From positions 1-64,000 of the forward strand of contig KZ111187.1 of NCBI GenBank assembly GCA_002077045.2: 64,000 nucleotides of DNA. The letters are read 5' to 3'. A program made the translations under genes and the position numbers. Below the pieces are notes generated by a model. The model had not been told where the DNA came from and ran no database searches. It worked only from the letters and a program-made list of their open reading frames with translations. The stretch comes from Rachicladosporium sp. CCFEE 5018 (lineage: Eukaryota > Ascomycota > Dothideomycetes > Cladosporiales > Cladosporiaceae). Positions 23,488 to 34,165 of this stretch are shown piece by piece; the first letter of the stretch is position 1; each line of letters opens with the position of its first letter.

Positions 23488-24882
23488 ATGGCTCCTCCAC
23501 CTCGCCAGACCTGCGATCCCAATGCGGCATGGGCATTGGGCTTGAAGCCTGGCCAGAAGGTGCCGAAGCGCAAGGCCGAGGATGGTAAGTCAATACCAAT
23601 ACACAACAAAACTTGAAGATTTCACTTACACACTATAGTGCCAACCACCGCCGCCCCTCCCGCCAAAAAGGCGAAGCCTGTGCCGGTCAAGCGAGTCAAG
23701 CCGAAGCGTGTGCCACCTCCAGTCGCGTACAAGAGTACAATGCGCCCGTCTGCTCCGCGTCCCGTCGTCCCACCTCAAGTTGCTGCTCCGATGCAGCAAC
23801 AACGTGCCGCGCCTTCCCTCAAGCGCGCACGTGAAGAGGAGACCGGCGACGACCGGCAGATGAAGAAGGCGCAAGTGATGGAGCCCCCGATGGCGCCGAA
23901 GCCATCCTCGAGCATGCCAGCCGTCAAGGCTCCCATGTACGCGCCACGCGACCTCCCGAAAGCCCTCTTCAAGAAGCGCACCATCGACGAGATCGATGAG
24001 GTCGGCAGCAGCAGGCCACTGGGCCCTGACTACAAGCTGCCAGAGACTCGTGCCGAGGCGAAGAAGGCACCGGAGAAGGTGGTGAAGAAGGAGGTCGTAC
24101 CAAACCCGGCCGTCTTCAGCGACGACGAGGAGGATTTCATCGTCCCTGACGATGAAGTTGAGTACCGCAATGACGCGCCAAAGAAGCGCCGCAAGCTCTC
24201 CGCCTCCTCCGCCACTTCCTCCGCCTCCTCCGCCGCCCTCACCAAGAAGCAAGTCGAGCCAAAGGCTAAGACCGCTGCTACCATCCCCCCTCTCAAGACT
24301 GTCGAGTCAAAGGCCAAGAAGACCTCCGCCGACACTATTGCCGCCGCCACCGTCACTGAGCCAGAGGCTAAGACGACCTCCGCCAGCAACCCCAACACCA
24401 CGGTCGACCCAGAGGCTATCATGCCCGTCGCCACCACAATCACTGTCGAGCCAGAGGCTACCATGCCCACCGCCGACACTGTCACCTCTCCTCCACCCGC
24501 CGCCTCTACCCTGGCCGGTATGGAGTCAACAGAAGACTCGCATGACACCATCTACGCGTCTCACTCCTCCATATCTGGCAATGACGCCTCGATCTCCTCG
24601 GCGCCCACCTCTACGACGCCTACCTCCCCCCCACCTTCCGCTCTCACGGCCGCCAAGAAGCAGATTGCTGGAGAGCGCATCGGCACTGACGGCTATGGCA
24701 TCGGTACGAAAGGCCGACTCGTCCGCCAGCCAGGCCAGAAGGGTGTTGCGCAAAAGGTGCGTAAGAACAGTCGCACCAAGTCGCCGACTGACAGCGACTC
24801 ATCGGTGCCCAAGAAGAAGAAGCGCACCACCAAGCGCAAGGAGGATAGCGCTTCTGAGGGAGGGGATGGTGAGCGGGCATAA
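23488..24882 (+). CDS. Basic low-complexity, probably nuclear protein (hypothetical)
   Basis: Two exons: 23488..23584 and 23639..24882 (54-nt intron, GTAAGT...TAG), giving 446 aa. The N-terminus MAPPPRQTCDPNAAWALGL is followed by Lys/Pro-rich sequence with many nuclear-localisation-like clusters (AKKAKPVPVKRVKPKR, APKKRRKLS). An acidic patch FSDDEEDFIVPDDEVEY follows. The middle has degenerate repeats of the type VEPEA-x-MP/T (roughly 24250-24490). The C-terminus is again basic (PKKKKRTTKRKED). No domain is recognised; chromatin or RNA association would be an inference from composition only. Confidence 0.65.
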
Positions 24883-26052
24883 AGACCTCGCTCCTACCTC
24901 ACCGTCATCGCCGCCACAGCATACCACTGCTGTTGGCCACACTGCATTCACGTCAATTCACCTTAAGGAGGGAGAGCTCTGTCAATAACAACATCACAAC
25001 ATCGCCTCTCAAAAGCGCCACAGCGCTTTCCGGCTTGCTTCATCTTCCTTCTAGGCGTTCGGATATCACTCACTGGCACACATTATCGCCCTCACCACCT
25101 CGCCGCCCCACCGACTTCATTCTTGCGCCACCTCACCACACCGTTCTTTCACCGCCGCACTGCCTCACCGCATGCGTCCCTTATCGTCGCAATCGGTCGC
25201 CTAGTTGGCACTGACTGCCTCGATACCTCACCACAACACAACGTCACCCTCAGTCGCCTAGTTGGCGCTTTGGGGTACTGTCATCACTCAGCCGCCTAGT
25301 TGGCAGCTGGGCTCGATGCAGTGCATGATGGGATATGAGGGGCTCACACCTGGCTGCCATGTTGGCGGCCGGGTAGAGAGCTACTGGGCATAACGAGGTT
25401 CGGCAGGTGCAAAACACGGGCACAAGAGCGGTGATACAGGCACAAGAGGATATAAGAGTGGATTCAGGGGGGCTTTTCGGCGCATGGGGTCAGTGCGGTA
25501 CTTGGTTGCTTTTCTCGCTTGGGTTCTTGGGTGCCGGCGTGCACAGGTTCTTGGGCTACTTTTCTTGCTTGGAGTTCCGCGGATTGCCTTTCTTGGTCGG
25601 GCCTGGCGGGTCGCTAGGGTGTTGGAAGCTGACCTGGCTATGCTATGGGATACGACTGGGATGCATTGCTTGTTTGCGCTTGGGACATCACTGCGGGTCA
25701 CTCTCTCGACACCATCGCGACTGAGATTGATGGGGAAGAAATGGAGGGTTCATGGCTACTCCAAAGCGGCTTTTTGGCCAGCTCGATGCAATTGCTGTCA
25801 CTGAAACTCGTCTGCACGTTCACCGCCTCGTTATGTTCGTGACCTCTCCAGACTGCTCATCGCTAGTAATCTCAACGTCTACGATGCGAGTCCGACACGT
25901 GACAGCGTGCAGCGACGCGAGGTGGCGAAAGTGCCAAGACATCTCAGGCGCGTCTTCCAGACGCGACCCTATCAACAGCTACCGTCGCCACCACCTCCAT
26001 GCGACCTTGACAGCACATGTGCGTTGTAGACCCCTAGCCATCTACATCCGCT
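24883..26052. other. Intergenic region upstream of RAD54
   Basis: About 1.17 kb. It is CT/CA-rich at first, then has a cluster of GCCnnnTTGGC elements, then a stretch with scattered short frames. No gene is recognised. The RAD54 promoter should lie in the 3' part. Confidence 0.45.
25199..25366. repeat. Four copies of an 11-bp GCC(N3)TTGGC element
   Basis: GCCTAGTTGGC occurs exactly at 25199-25209, 25256-25266 and 25294-25304. A fourth, GCCATGTTGGC, lies at 25356-25366. Start-to-start spacing is 57, 38 and 62 nt. Each has short inverted GCC/GGC ends. This could be a regulatory site cluster or a degenerate repeat. Confidence 0.55.
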
Positions 26053-28488
26053 ATGACTGTTGCAATTGAAAAGGAGAACGTTCCGCCTGCCGCCAGAGGA
26101 CCCAAAGGACGGCTTTACGGCGGCACGCCCCAATCAGTCGACCACCTGATCAAGCCGTTCAAATGCCCGGGAGCAGAGACGAGCAAGCGAGTGTCAGAGA
26201 AACCAGCACGCAAACGGCGGAAAGTTGACTACGGTGGAGGCGACGGCGAGATCGAGGACGGGGACAAACCCTACACCAACGATGACAGACTGGCCTTGGC
26301 AACGAGAGACATCAACAAGTTTCCAGTCTTCAAGCCGAAGGATCGGGACAGCTCGTTCAGAGCGCGTTTCGCAGTGCCGTTGAAGAACAAGGACAGTACT
26401 GCCTACAATTCGTCGAGACCGCCACCTCTGCTGGGACTGCGAGCGGGGACCGTGTATGTGGCAAAGGCATTGCATGACCCGAGCGGCGAGTTCGCGATCG
26501 TGCTGTTCGATCCGACTATAGATGGCAAGCCCGACCCTGCAGTAATCGAGGAAAGCGACAAGAAGCCCGATGGCAGCCAGAAAGAGAAGATGGACGTACC
26601 ACTTATGCACAAGAGTCTGGCTGAGATACTGGGGATCAAGAAGCAGGTGGTGACAGATCGCCCGAAGGTACCAGTGGTGATTGATCCGAGACTGGCGAAA
26701 GTGCTACGACCACATCAAGTCGAGGGTGTGAAGTTCTTGTATCGATGCACTACCGGCCTGATTGATGAGAACGCACAAGGGTGCATCATGGCAGATGAGA
26801 TGGGACTGGGCAAGACGTTGCAATGTATCACTTTGATGTGGACGTTGCTGAAGCAATCGCCTGAGGCTGGTAAGGGCACGATATCGAAGTGCGTGATAGC
26901 ATGTCCTTCATCACTTGTCCGCAATTGGGCGAACGAGCTGGTGAAGTGGCTTGGACCGGACGCTATTGTGCCGTTCGCAGTGGACGGCAAGGCATCGAAG
27001 GAGGAGCTGACCATGCAGATCAAGCAGTGGGGTTCAGCTACAGGACGATCAGTCACTCGACCGGTACTTATCGTGTCTTACGAGACGCTGCGGCTGTACG
27101 CCCAGGAGATGGCGGGCATGCCCATCGGGTTGATGCTGTGTGATGAAGGGCATCGCCTGAAGAATGCGGAGTCGCAAACATTCGAGGCACTCACCAGTCT
27201 CAATGTCAAGATGCGAGTCATTCTATCCGGCACGCCTATTCAGAACGACCTGTCGGAGTACTTTGCTCTCCTGGACTTCGCCAATCCAGGCTACCTGGGC
27301 ACCCGACAAGACTTCCGCAAGCAGTATGAGATCCCCATCCTGCGAGGTCGCGATGCTGCTGGCTCCGACAAGGATATTGCGAAAGGCAACGAGCGACTGG
27401 CTGAGCTGCTCACACTCGTCAACAAGTTCATCATTAGACGGACAAACGACATTCTCTCAAAGTACCTGCCAGTCAAGTACGAGCACGTCGTCTTCTGCAA
27501 CAATGCGCCGTTCCAGATGGATTTGTACAATTACTTCATCAAGTCTCCAGAGATCCAGTCTCTGCTTCGCGGCAAGGGCAGCCAGCCTCTGAAGGCCATC
27601 GGCATGCTGAAGAAGCTTTGTAACCACCCTGATCTCCTGAATCTTCCCGATGACCTCCCTGGCTGCGAACAGCACTACCCTGACGACTTCGTTCCCAAAG
27701 ACGCTCGTGGCCGGGATCGCGACGTCAAGCCTTGGTACAGTGGGAAGATGCAAGTTCTTGCTCGCATGCTGACACGCATACGAGCGGACACGAATGACAA
27801 GATCGTGCTGATCTCGAATTACACCCAGACATTGGATGTCTTCGAGCAGCTCTGCCGCGCGAACAAATATGGCTCCCTGCGACTCGACGGCACGATGAAT
27901 GTCAACAAGCGGCAGAAGCTAGTCGACAAGTTCAATGACTCCAATGGCGAGGAGTTTGTCTTTCTGCTATCTTCAAAGGCAGGCGGCTGCGGGTTGAATC
28001 TCATCGGCGCCAATCGCTTGGTCCTCTTCGATCCCGACTGGAATCCCGCCGCTGATCAGCAAGCTCTTGCTCGCGTCTGGCGCGACGGACAGAAGAAGGA
28101 CTGCTTCGTGTATCGCTTCATCGCCACTGGTACAATCGAGGAGAAGATCTTCCAGCGACAGTCGCACAAGCAGTCTCTCTCCTCTTGCGTCGTGGACAGC
28201 GCCGAGGACGTCGAACGCCACTTTTCGCTCGATTTGCTACGAGAGCTCTTCCAGTTCAAAGCCAACACCACCAGCGACACGCACGATACATTCAAGTGTA
28301 AGCGTTGCAAAGCCGGGAAGCAGATCCTAAAGGCGCCAGCGATGCTGTATGGCGACACAAGTACGTGGAATCACTTCACGAATACCGAGGGTATAGCTGG
28401 ACCGTTGGGAAAGATTCAGGACTTGCTCTTGAGGCAGGAGTGTGACGGCAATGATGTCAGTGCGGTGTTTCAGTATATATCGCACTGA
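26053..28488 (+). CDS. RAD54: RAD54 SNF2-family DNA translocase for homologous recombination
   Basis: Single exon of 811 aa, ATG at 26053. The basic N-terminus (EKPARKRRKVDYGGG) fits the Rad51-interacting region. The SNF2 core has the Walker A motif DEMGLGKT (Lys254), the DEGH box in MLCDEGHRLKN, the motif III-like ILSGTPIQNDLSEYFALLDF, and C-terminal helicase motifs SSKAGGCGLNLIGANRL and DPDWNPAADQQALARVWRDG. A C-terminal Cys pair (FKCKRCKAG) is typical of Rad54. The protein remodels chromatin and joint molecules with Rad51 during double-strand-break repair. Intronless here. Confidence 0.97.
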   Translation: MTVAIEKENVPPAARGPKGRLYGGTPQSVDHLIKPFKCPGAETSKRVSEKPARKRRKVDYGGGDGEIEDGDKPYTNDDRLALATRDINKFPVFKPKDRDSSFRARFAVPLKNKDSTAYNSSRPPPLLGLRAGTVYVAKALHDPSGEFAIVLFDPTIDGKPDPAVIEESDKKPDGSQKEKMDVPLMHKSLAEILGIKKQVVTDRPKVPVVIDPRLAKVLRPHQVEGVKFLYRCTTGLIDENAQGCIMADEMGLGKTLQCITLMWTLLKQSPEAGKGTISKCVIACPSSLVRNWANELVKWLGPDAIVPFAVDGKASKEELTMQIKQWGSATGRSVTRPVLIVSYETLRLYAQEMAGMPIGLMLCDEGHRLKNAESQTFEALTSLNVKMRVILSGTPIQNDLSEYFALLDFANPGYLGTRQDFRKQYEIPILRGRDAAGSDKDIAKGNERLAELLTLVNKFIIRRTNDILSKYLPVKYEHVVFCNNAPFQMDLYNYFIKSPEIQSLLRGKGSQPLKAIGMLKKLCNHPDLLNLPDDLPGCEQHYPDDFVPKDARGRDRDVKPWYSGKMQVLARMLTRIRADTNDKIVLISNYTQTLDVFEQLCRANKYGSLRLDGTMNVNKRQKLVDKFNDSNGEEFVFLLSSKAGGCGLNLIGANRLVLFDPDWNPAADQQALARVWRDGQKKDCFVYRFIATGTIEEKIFQRQSHKQSLSSCVVDSAEDVERHFSLDLLRELFQFKANTTSDTHDTFKCKRCKAGKQILKAPAMLYGDTSTWNHFTNTEGIAGPLGKIQDLLLRQECDGNDVSAVFQYISH

Positions 28489-28707
28489 GAGATGGCCGAT
28501 GCAAGGCAGATGAGTGTTGGAGAGTCACGGTCGCTTTATACATCAATAGATTGCAGTTCGCACACATCCTTTCTCGAGTCCCGATTGCATGATCTGGGTA
28601 TCTTTTAATACGATCTCGAGTGCCTGCCAAGCGAATCATCAGATGTCCACCTTGCTAGGCCGCGTGAGGGCCGTTTTCTCACCTCAGCCCATGAATTTCC
28701 AAGGAGC

Positions 28708-30653
28708 TCACTTCAACCCCGCGAAAACCCCCTCATCCAACCCCCTCGCCACCAACTCCTCAGGCGTAACACTCTGCCGATGCCTCGTCCACTCCTTCTC
28801 ATGCTGCCCGTACAGCGCCTGCACAGTCGGACTCATCGTACTAGCCCCACCCAAACTCTGCAGACTATTCCTCTTCGCAGCCCGACTCGTGCCGCCATTC
28901 GTAGTATTGATCGTGCCCGCCAGACTTGTCCGGCTTGCCCGCCTGGCTGTCGCCTTTGCTGGATCCATGGGCGGTTTGATCGGACTCGTGAGGTGGGATT
29001 TGCTGGTGCGGGACGCGATGGACTGGGTTTCGGGATTCATGCTAGGGCGAAGGGTTTCGGCTAGGGAGGTGCGGCTTGGTGAGTTCAGGAGGATGCCATT
29101 GGGCATTGGCGGGCTGGCGGAGCGAGCGAGGTTGATGGCTGAGGCGTTGGGGGTGGTTTGAATGGAGCCGTTGGGGCGGACGGAGCCAGGGCGTGAAGGC
29201 GGACCTTGTGAGGAGGCTCGTTGGCCGTTCGAATACATCATCTTGTTGGGTGAGCGGGAGCGGTGAGGAGAGTCTGGAGATATGGGCGAGAGGATTGATT
29301 GGGGTGGTCGCATCGAGACTGGGGATACTAGCGTTGGTGTTCCTCTGCCGGAGCCTGCGGCAGAGTTCACTGGGCTGACGTTGCGGAATGATGCCGGCGG
29401 GCGCACATCCTCTGTAGTAGGTACGTGGGGTGGTACACCAGCGCCTGCCATTGACTGTCGTAGAGGAGACTCCGCGCGATCTTGCTGAGCTACAAACGCA
29501 TTCCCTTGACGCGCAAGTGGTGACATGTTTCGCGGCATGTCCGGGCTAGAATTCCGTGGTGACAGTGCGAAGCCTGGCAACGATCGTCGTTTTTTCTTCT
29601 TCTCTGTCGGCAGATCCGAGTTCTTGTATGTTCTTGACTTGACCACTGGAGGTTCTGCGGACATCTCGTCTTCCTCCATGTCATCCTCCGGTCCCATGAT
29701 TACCTCGTGCTCTTCATCCGCTTGAAGGATGGGAGGTAAATGAGCTGTACTGGCGCTCTTCGGGAATCCGTTCGCGTATGGAAGGTTCGTGGTCTGCAAC
29801 TTCATGGGTCCTGGTGGACCAGGTGATCGCCCTGATCTTGGCTCTTCTGAGGGTGGCTGTGCTGTAAATGTTTTCGTTGTGGGCACTGGAGGAGGGGCGG
29901 ATGACTGTTCCGAGACGCTATTGCCGTTGGGCTGCTCTACCACAGATGCGCGGCTGCGAATTATATCAGCCGTATGCTCTAGCCTAGAGAATCATGGAAG
30001 GCTCACCTCTTCCGCCTGCCCAATCGACCAGAGAGGAACTTTCTCAAACCTCGTTGCTGACCTTCTGGAGGAGTTGCTGGCTTGCCCTGCACATTATTAG
30101 TATTTCTGCCCAACGAACCACATTGAACCTCGCTTACAGTTGTTCCCGATGATCCCTGACTACTGCTAGCACTCGAGACATTCTGTGACGGCGCCCGAAC
30201 AGACCCGCCAGAGTTCAGCACGCTCATGGTGGGTGGTGCCCATCTTTCCTCGTCCCCACAGACGACGATGTACCAAGCCACCTTCTCCTCAGGCGCGACC
30301 TTGTCCCTCAGATCCATCATAGCAGCCCACTGGTCGTTGCCCAGTCCCTTCCCGCGCACATCTTCCACATCAACCCCAAGCTTGATCTCCTCGCACACAT
30401 CTGCCACGTAGGCATAGGGCTGGCTGGTAGCGCTGGAGGACACGTCGTTAGGGTCGTACTGCTCGACGAAGCGCAGGTGGTGGAGATGCTCCATGCTTTC
30501 AGGGTAGAGCTCGTGGAAGTTCTGTAAGAGGGTCAAGGTCGTCTGCGGTGCCACAAGCCATTCTGCCGCCGCGTCGTCGAGATTCTGGAAGATGATGTGG
30601 ACGCGGATCAAAGGGCGGGGCCAGCGGAAGCCATGGAGGAGGTAGACGGGCAT
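28708..30653 (-). CDS. flbE: FlbE-like developmental regulator (long form)
   Basis: Three exons: 30653..30138, 30086..30007 and 29953..28708, giving 613 aa. The ATG at 30653 starts MPVYLLHGFRWPRPLIRVHI, which I associate with fungal FlbE-type conidiation regulators. The N-terminal ~170 residues are well ordered (FVEQYDPNDVSSSATSQPYA, WYIVVCGDEERWAPPT). Both introns have good donors, and the first has an ACTAAT branch site. The remaining ~440 residues are Ser/Pro/Arg-rich and disordered, ending in a possible helix (QHEKEWTRHRQSVTPEELVA). Aspergillus FlbE is, as I recall, only about 200 aa, so this form is much longer. In Aspergillus the family acts upstream of brlA at hyphal tips. Confidence 0.62.
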
Positions 30654-31570
30654 GGTCGCGTGCCTTTGGAATGTCCTGGTTCGGCCTCGAGAGTGTATGA
30701 GATGGAAGTCTCTGGACCACACTCTAGATACAACGTCGAAGTCGAACAGACGCCCAGCGTCCAGGGACACAGTACACGGCGGTTGTGTGCCTACGCCGTG
30801 CTGCCAATCCGTGCGTCTTGGTCGCGAGTCTGTGCTCTGCTACGATGTATATTACCGGGACTCCCTTGCTGCTGTTTTTCCTCGTCCGAGTGACTGCCTC
30901 GTGTCACCGTCCTCAAGTGATTCCAACACGCGCAGAGCGGTGGTCTTCAGACTTCGGAATGACAGCAGAGATCGGCAGCGCGCGATCGGCAAGAATCGTC
31001 GTGAAACCTTCGAATCTCTGGTAGCCGTTGGGTTCTAGGGCGCTGGCCTGGCCCGAGCGGGTCCGTTCGGGGAGTTTCACAACGGTCTAATGATGCGGCG
31101 CAAGTGTTTCAGCTCGACACCTCCTTCCAGACGTCTCGAGCGCGGGTTCCAGATGTTCGATCACGTCGTCAATGCTCCTCTGTATCAGCGACGTAGATGA
31201 CTCTCAGCTCCACACGAGAACATGGTGTCATACACGCCAGGCTTCCACGCAAGGGTATTTCCCAATCCAATAAACACCGGAAAGCCAATCGACTCTCCGG
31301 TAATGCATTAGCTAGTGCGATTCACGCCCAAGGCTGCTTACATACACCACTCCCCGGCTCAAGCATCCCTGCCGTTATGCACAAGGAGCTGAAATTGGCA
31401 CAGGTGAGCCAATGTAAGTCTTAACTTTCTCGGCACATCTCGGCAGGGCTCCCTGCTTGAGACACAATTTCGCTCCACCGTCGAAGCTATTGCCTGATTG
31501 GGAGTGAATGTACCTCACTTGTCGGGTACCAAAGTAGTGAGAAGTGCTACTTGGAGCAGGAATAGCGATT
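30654..31570. other. Divergent intergenic region
   Basis: 917 nt between the FlbE-like and CIR-domain starts. No supported ORF. It presumably carries both promoters and leaders. Confidence 0.45.
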
Positions 31571-32536
31571 ATGCCTCTTCATCTGCTGGGCAAGAAGTCC
31601 TGGAATGTCTACAATCCTGCTGCCATCGAGAAGGTGCGCCGCGATGAATCCAATGCAGCTGCACGAGAAGAGGCTGCGGAGCAGCGTATGCAAGACGAGG
31701 ATGCGGCGCGAAGAATAGCAATATTGCGCGGCGGGACTGTGCCCGATCTCGCACCCGTTGCAGAAGACGAGGTGCCGAGGCGGTGTCAGGAATATGACAG
31801 CAAGCCAAGGAAACGAAGGAAGCTGCGCGGCGAGGACGACACCGATGCTGATATTCGGTTCGCTCGCGAGGACGCGCTGGTTGGAGAGAAGGTAAGGGAT
31901 GTGCTTGGGCCGAAGCGGGAGAAGGCTATCAGCGATACGCCCTTAGTTGATCGCACAGGGCATCTGCAGCTGGTCACTGTGCCTGACGAACGTACTACGC
32001 GGAAGATGGAGAAGAATGCCGAGCTTGAGGCGGAGAAAGCAAAGAAACAGAAGAGAGAAGAGGACCTGATGACTGTGAAGTTCAGTAATGCCGCGGGGTA
32101 CGGGAAAGGGATGGCGAAGCCGTGGTACGCTGCTGATGCACCCGGCCAGCCCGAGGACGCCGTAGGTCCAGCTCTGGACGGAGCACAAGGCAAAGACGTC
32201 TGGGGCAACCCCGACCCACGGCGCAAAGAGCGCGAGCAGAATCGTGTCGTCAGCAATGACCCGTTTGCGGCGATGCAGCAGGCTCAACGCCAGCTGAAGC
32301 AAAGCACGAAGGACAGGGAGCTGTGGGAGCTACAACGCCAGAAGGAGCTGCAAGCCCTCAAGGCTGCTGATGAGGAACGGCGCAGGCGGCGGAGGAAGCG
32401 CGAGCATAGCAGACGTGACGATGTAGATGATCTGGAGGGCTTCAGCCTTGATGCCACGACTGACCGTAGTCGAGAGCACAGACGACATCGCCATCGCAGT
32501 CGCGATAGGTCGCGCGAGCGGAATAGAAGAGAGTGA
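31571..32536 (+). CDS. CIR N-terminal-domain protein (LENG1-like, probable splicing-associated)
   Basis: Single exon of 321 aa; the ATG at 31571 gives MPLHLLGKKSWNVYNPAAIE. This N-terminus is the CBF1-interacting co-repressor CIR domain as found in LENG1 and Cwc25-type proteins: a short W-containing motif followed by a charged coiled coil (KVRRDESNAAAREEAAEQR). The middle has KPWYAADAP and GKDVWGNPDPRRKERE. The C-terminus is an RS/RH-rich tail (HRRHRHRSRDRSRERNRRE), typical of spliceosome-associated proteins. A role in pre-mRNA splicing is inferred from the family and composition. Confidence 0.7.
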   Translation: MPLHLLGKKSWNVYNPAAIEKVRRDESNAAAREEAAEQRMQDEDAARRIAILRGGTVPDLAPVAEDEVPRRCQEYDSKPRKRRKLRGEDDTDADIRFAREDALVGEKVRDVLGPKREKAISDTPLVDRTGHLQLVTVPDERTTRKMEKNAELEAEKAKKQKREEDLMTVKFSNAAGYGKGMAKPWYAADAPGQPEDAVGPALDGAQGKDVWGNPDPRRKEREQNRVVSNDPFAAMQQAQRQLKQSTKDRELWELQRQKELQALKAADEERRRRRRKREHSRRDDVDDLEGFSLDATTDRSREHRRHRHRSRDRSRERNRRE

Positions 32537-32926
32537 GAGCGAGGTATTTGGAAGCCGCTTGCACATAGGTTTCCGGAGGCAGGAGCGACCAATGCACCTG
32601 CATCAGTACCTGCTTCTTGTGTCTACGGCAAGTTTCGCCATGGCAGCACTGCTTTGCTGCAACCACTGCGATTGCTGTCATGCATGCAAGTATCGCGGTC
32701 GATCTCTTCACCGCCTGCGAAACCAACCTTGTGACATTGCCTTGCGCGAGAGCGTGCAAAGGGCGCTGTGGTCTGTCACAGCAGCGCAGTTCAAATACAG
32801 ATTTGCGACTCGCCCCATAAGTCCCCGTGTAAGTCATTGTATACGTGTCGTATATATGTCCCATCATATCTGCCATCATAGTCTTCCCTGTCCTTTTCCC
32901 TTTTGTCTTTGCATGGAATGATCCGC
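32537..32926. other. Convergent intergenic region
   Basis: 390 nt between two converging 3' ends. Only short frames with no resemblance to known proteins. Confidence 0.45.
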
Positions 32927-34165
32927 TTATACGGAAGTTGTTGCCGTCGCGCTCACAGGACTGGTCGAGCTCGCGAACGTCGTCAGAACGGGCGTGGTCG
33001 CCACCGTTGTAGTCGTGACCGCCGCCGCGGTCGTTGTCGTCGCTACCGTGGTAGTAGTCGTACTGGCTTTCGTCGTCGTAGTGACCTTCGTCGTACTACT
33101 CAACCCCGTTGTGCTGCTTCGCGGACACGTGCCGGCAGCGCGGGCAGTACGTCGAGTCGGCGTAGGTGTATTCGGCAGAGCAGTGGAAGGCGCAGTGCCG
33201 ACGGTTATCACTGCAGAGCCAGCGCCTTGTTGCGACTCCACGGCAATGTCGAGGTATTGCTGAGTCCCTAGTAGAAGTCCTGCGTTTTTCCAGGCAGCGA
33301 TGTGGTTGGCAAGAGTGATGGTACCACCAGTATGCATGGTAGTTCGGACGGACCAGTACTGTACCCAGTAAGTGTCTGAGGGAGGAGAGATCATCCATGC
33401 GGCGTGTTATATACCTGCTCGAAGTTCGTGTGGTCGCCGTCAATTGAGGCAGCATTGGTACGTTTCTTCTCCCAGACTTCATCTGACTTGGACGTCAGTG
33501 GGGTTCACCATGACTATGCATCGCGACGCTTACAAGTGCCACCGTCACTCTGTAGACAGCCATATTGAGTAGCGAGACGTTGTCGCTCGGGTTATGGTTG
33601 CCCATGGACTCGATGACTGCAACGAGGTCAGTCGATGTGCCTAGCTGCAGCAGCAGTGATGCGTACCATAGTACTCTACAAGAGGATTGCGAGTCCAGCC
33701 GTACAAGGCGAGGTATGCAGCTCCTGAAGTCTTGAAGGTTCCGGTGTAGTTTACGACGCTGAATTCGATCAGACAAGAAAGCATGCTGGTTGTCGTTACG
33801 ACTTACATGTCATTTGCCGGCCTATTGTAGCCGCGCCCGTGTACACCATTGCCGCCTGTACATACGTGTCAGGGTCCAGTAAGCACCGAGGCAGGGCTAC
33901 CCCATCGAGGTACTCACTTGGAGGGTTGTTCCAGTTGACGTTGAAGACACCATTAGCGCCTGTAGTGAAGTTTACCTGCCCAAGATTGTAAGCGGCGATC
34001 ATTCCTGCTCGCCTCACGAAGCATGCCTACATTAGCGTAGTCATTTGTCCAGGCCTGGACCGAGTTGGGCAACGCTCTCCTAGCTAGGGCAGCGCGGGCC
34101 TCAATGACTCCGGCAGTGACGCTCGAGACAGCCGCGAAAGCAGTGAAAAGAATCGAAGACTTCAT
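32927..34165 (-). CDS. Secreted GH11 endo-beta-1,4-xylanase with Thr-rich C-terminal tail
   Basis: Seven exons: 34165..34031, 33975..33918, 33855..33807, 33758..33667, 33616..33534, 33486..33415 and 33358..32927. Together they give 306 aa with all phases consistent. A signal peptide ([19 protein letters not shown]) precedes a basic propeptide-like stretch. The GH11 jelly roll includes [34 protein letters not shown] (probable nucleophile Glu109), [21 protein letters not shown] and [13 protein letters not shown] (probable acid/base Glu204). After about residue 215 comes a Thr/Ser/Ala-rich tail of some 85 residues, likely O-glycosylated. No CBM1 module follows. It hydrolyses xylan outside the cell. 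An AA7-type oxidase gene lies 2.1 kb upstream. Confidence 0.93.

Noticed and set aside
22904..23545. 213-codon plus-strand ORF
   Set aside because: No family resemblance. It covers the promoter/leader and overlaps exon 1 of the 23488 gene in another frame.
32927..33394. Xylanase last exon starting at ACACTTAC (TYWVQYW)
   Set aside because: That acceptor breaks the frame. The acceptor 17 nt downstream gives [11 protein letters not shown] in phase and matches GH11.
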